Source: Pseudomonadota bacterium (GTDB lineage: Bacteria > Pseudomonadota > Gammaproteobacteria > Burkholderiales > JABEVD01). Taken from it: DNA of 15,193 bases. The translations under genes were made by a program, and so were the position numbers. Shown here piece after piece: positions 14,780-15,193 of this stretch. The DNA is taken from the NCBI GenBank assembly GCA_021811205.1, contig JAJZPK010000039.1, positions 1-15,193 of the forward strand. Reading direction: 5' to 3'. The notes under the pieces are model-generated. The model ran no database searches. It was not told the origin of the DNA and worked only from the letters and a program-made list of their open reading frames with translations. The stretch's first letter is position 1. Every line of letters begins with the position of its first letter.

Positions 14780-15193
14780 ATGCCGATCGACCCATCGAAG
14801 AAATACAATTCTTTTCCCCCTGTCGGCCTCAAGGACAGGACATGGCCTGACAAGGTGATTGATTCGCCGCCGATATGGATGAGTTCGGACCTGAGGGATG
14901 GCAACCAGGCGCTGATCGAGCCCATGGGCATTCCGAAAAAACTGAGGATGTTCGAGACGCTGGTTGCAATCGGATTCAAGGAGATCGAGGTGGCTTTCCC
15001 TTCGGCCTCGAAAACGGATTTCGATTTCGTCAGGATGCTGATCATGGAAGATCGCATTCCGATTGATGTCACCATTGAAGTGCTGACGCCCGCCAGGGAG
15101 GAGATGATCGTCAAAACCATGGAGTCCCTCAAGGGCGCACGCCGCGCGATCGTGCATCTTTACAATCCCGTTGCGCCGGTATTCAGGAAAACG
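14780..15193 (+). CDS. leuA: 2-Isopropylmalate synthase, N-terminal 138 residues (gene runs off the right edge)
   Basis: The enzyme condenses acetyl-CoA with 2-oxoisovalerate, the first committed step of leucine synthesis. The frame is open to the last base, so only about a quarter of the protein is seen. The start region ([19 protein letters not shown]) and [14 protein letters not shown] (catalytic and metal-binding RDGNQ at residues 39-43) mark the longer LeuA subfamily of about 550-570 residues, found in Pseudomonas and actinobacteria. The segments [14 protein letters not shown] and [10 protein letters not shown] continue the TIM-barrel pattern. The ATG at 14780 matches the family start; an in-frame ATG at 14744 would add twelve residues and has no ribosome-binding site. 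Feedback control by leucine would lie in the unseen C-terminal part. Confidence 0.95.
   Translation, partial: MPIDPSKKYNSFPPVGLKDRTWPDKVIDSPPIWMSSDLRDGNQALIEPMGIPKKLRMFETLVAIGFKEIEVAFPSASKTDFDFVRMLIMEDRIPIDVTIEVLTPAREEMIVKTMESLKGARRAIVHLYNPVAPVFRKT

Overview
The window looks like chromosome from a Gram-negative proteobacterium, most likely a betaproteobacterium. The evidence is lipid A synthesis (LpxH), periplasmic proteins with signal peptides, a tripartite RND efflux system, an iron superoxide dismutase, and ppiB next to lpxH with cysS nearby, as is common in proteobacteria. The genus cannot be named from the sequence alone. Base composition is moderately GC-rich throughout, apart from a short AT-rich patch near 13530-13640. 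No insertion sequence, CRISPR array, rRNA or tRNA gene was seen.

Layout. (1) Bases 1-2312, minus strand: gltX followed by the N-terminal two thirds of cysS; the two genes overlap. (2) Bases 2393-6459, plus strand: a tightly packed five-gene set encoding a TPR protein, a YkuD-family peptidoglycan enzyme, periplasmic cyclophilin PpiA, cytoplasmic cyclophilin PpiB and LpxH. The first two share a homologous C-terminal NTF2-like domain, and most junctions are 4-base stop/start overlaps. The theme is envelope maintenance and protein folding. (3) Bases 6475-7169: a single-gene unit, sodB, whose promoter carries a perfect 21-bp palindrome and which ends in a strong intrinsic terminator. (4) Bases 7226-13657: a copper/silver efflux unit made of a small Cys/His-rich CzcI-like protein, an outer-membrane channel, a CusB-like adaptor, a CusA-like pump and a short YHS-domain remnant. 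It has a promoter with the 19-bp spacer typical of MerR-family (CueR-like) control. The methionines of the Cus metal-relay path are present in both adaptor and pump. (5) Bases 13684-14597: two small, poorly known genes, a 65-aa orphan and a 185-aa protein that resembles the C-terminal end of the flagellar cap protein FliD. (6) Bases 14594-15193: a candidate leucine-rich leader peptide (8 Leu in 24 residues) just upstream of leuA, which runs off the right edge.

How the parts work together. The Cus-like operon is a complete metal efflux machine, but its regulator is not in the window. The 2393-6459 operon links peptidoglycan stem-peptide modification, periplasmic proline isomerisation and lipid A assembly. 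The most unusual items are the orphan FliD-like protein, the candidate leuA leader, the truncated YHS gene, the paired NTF2-like domains and the sodB operator-like palindrome.
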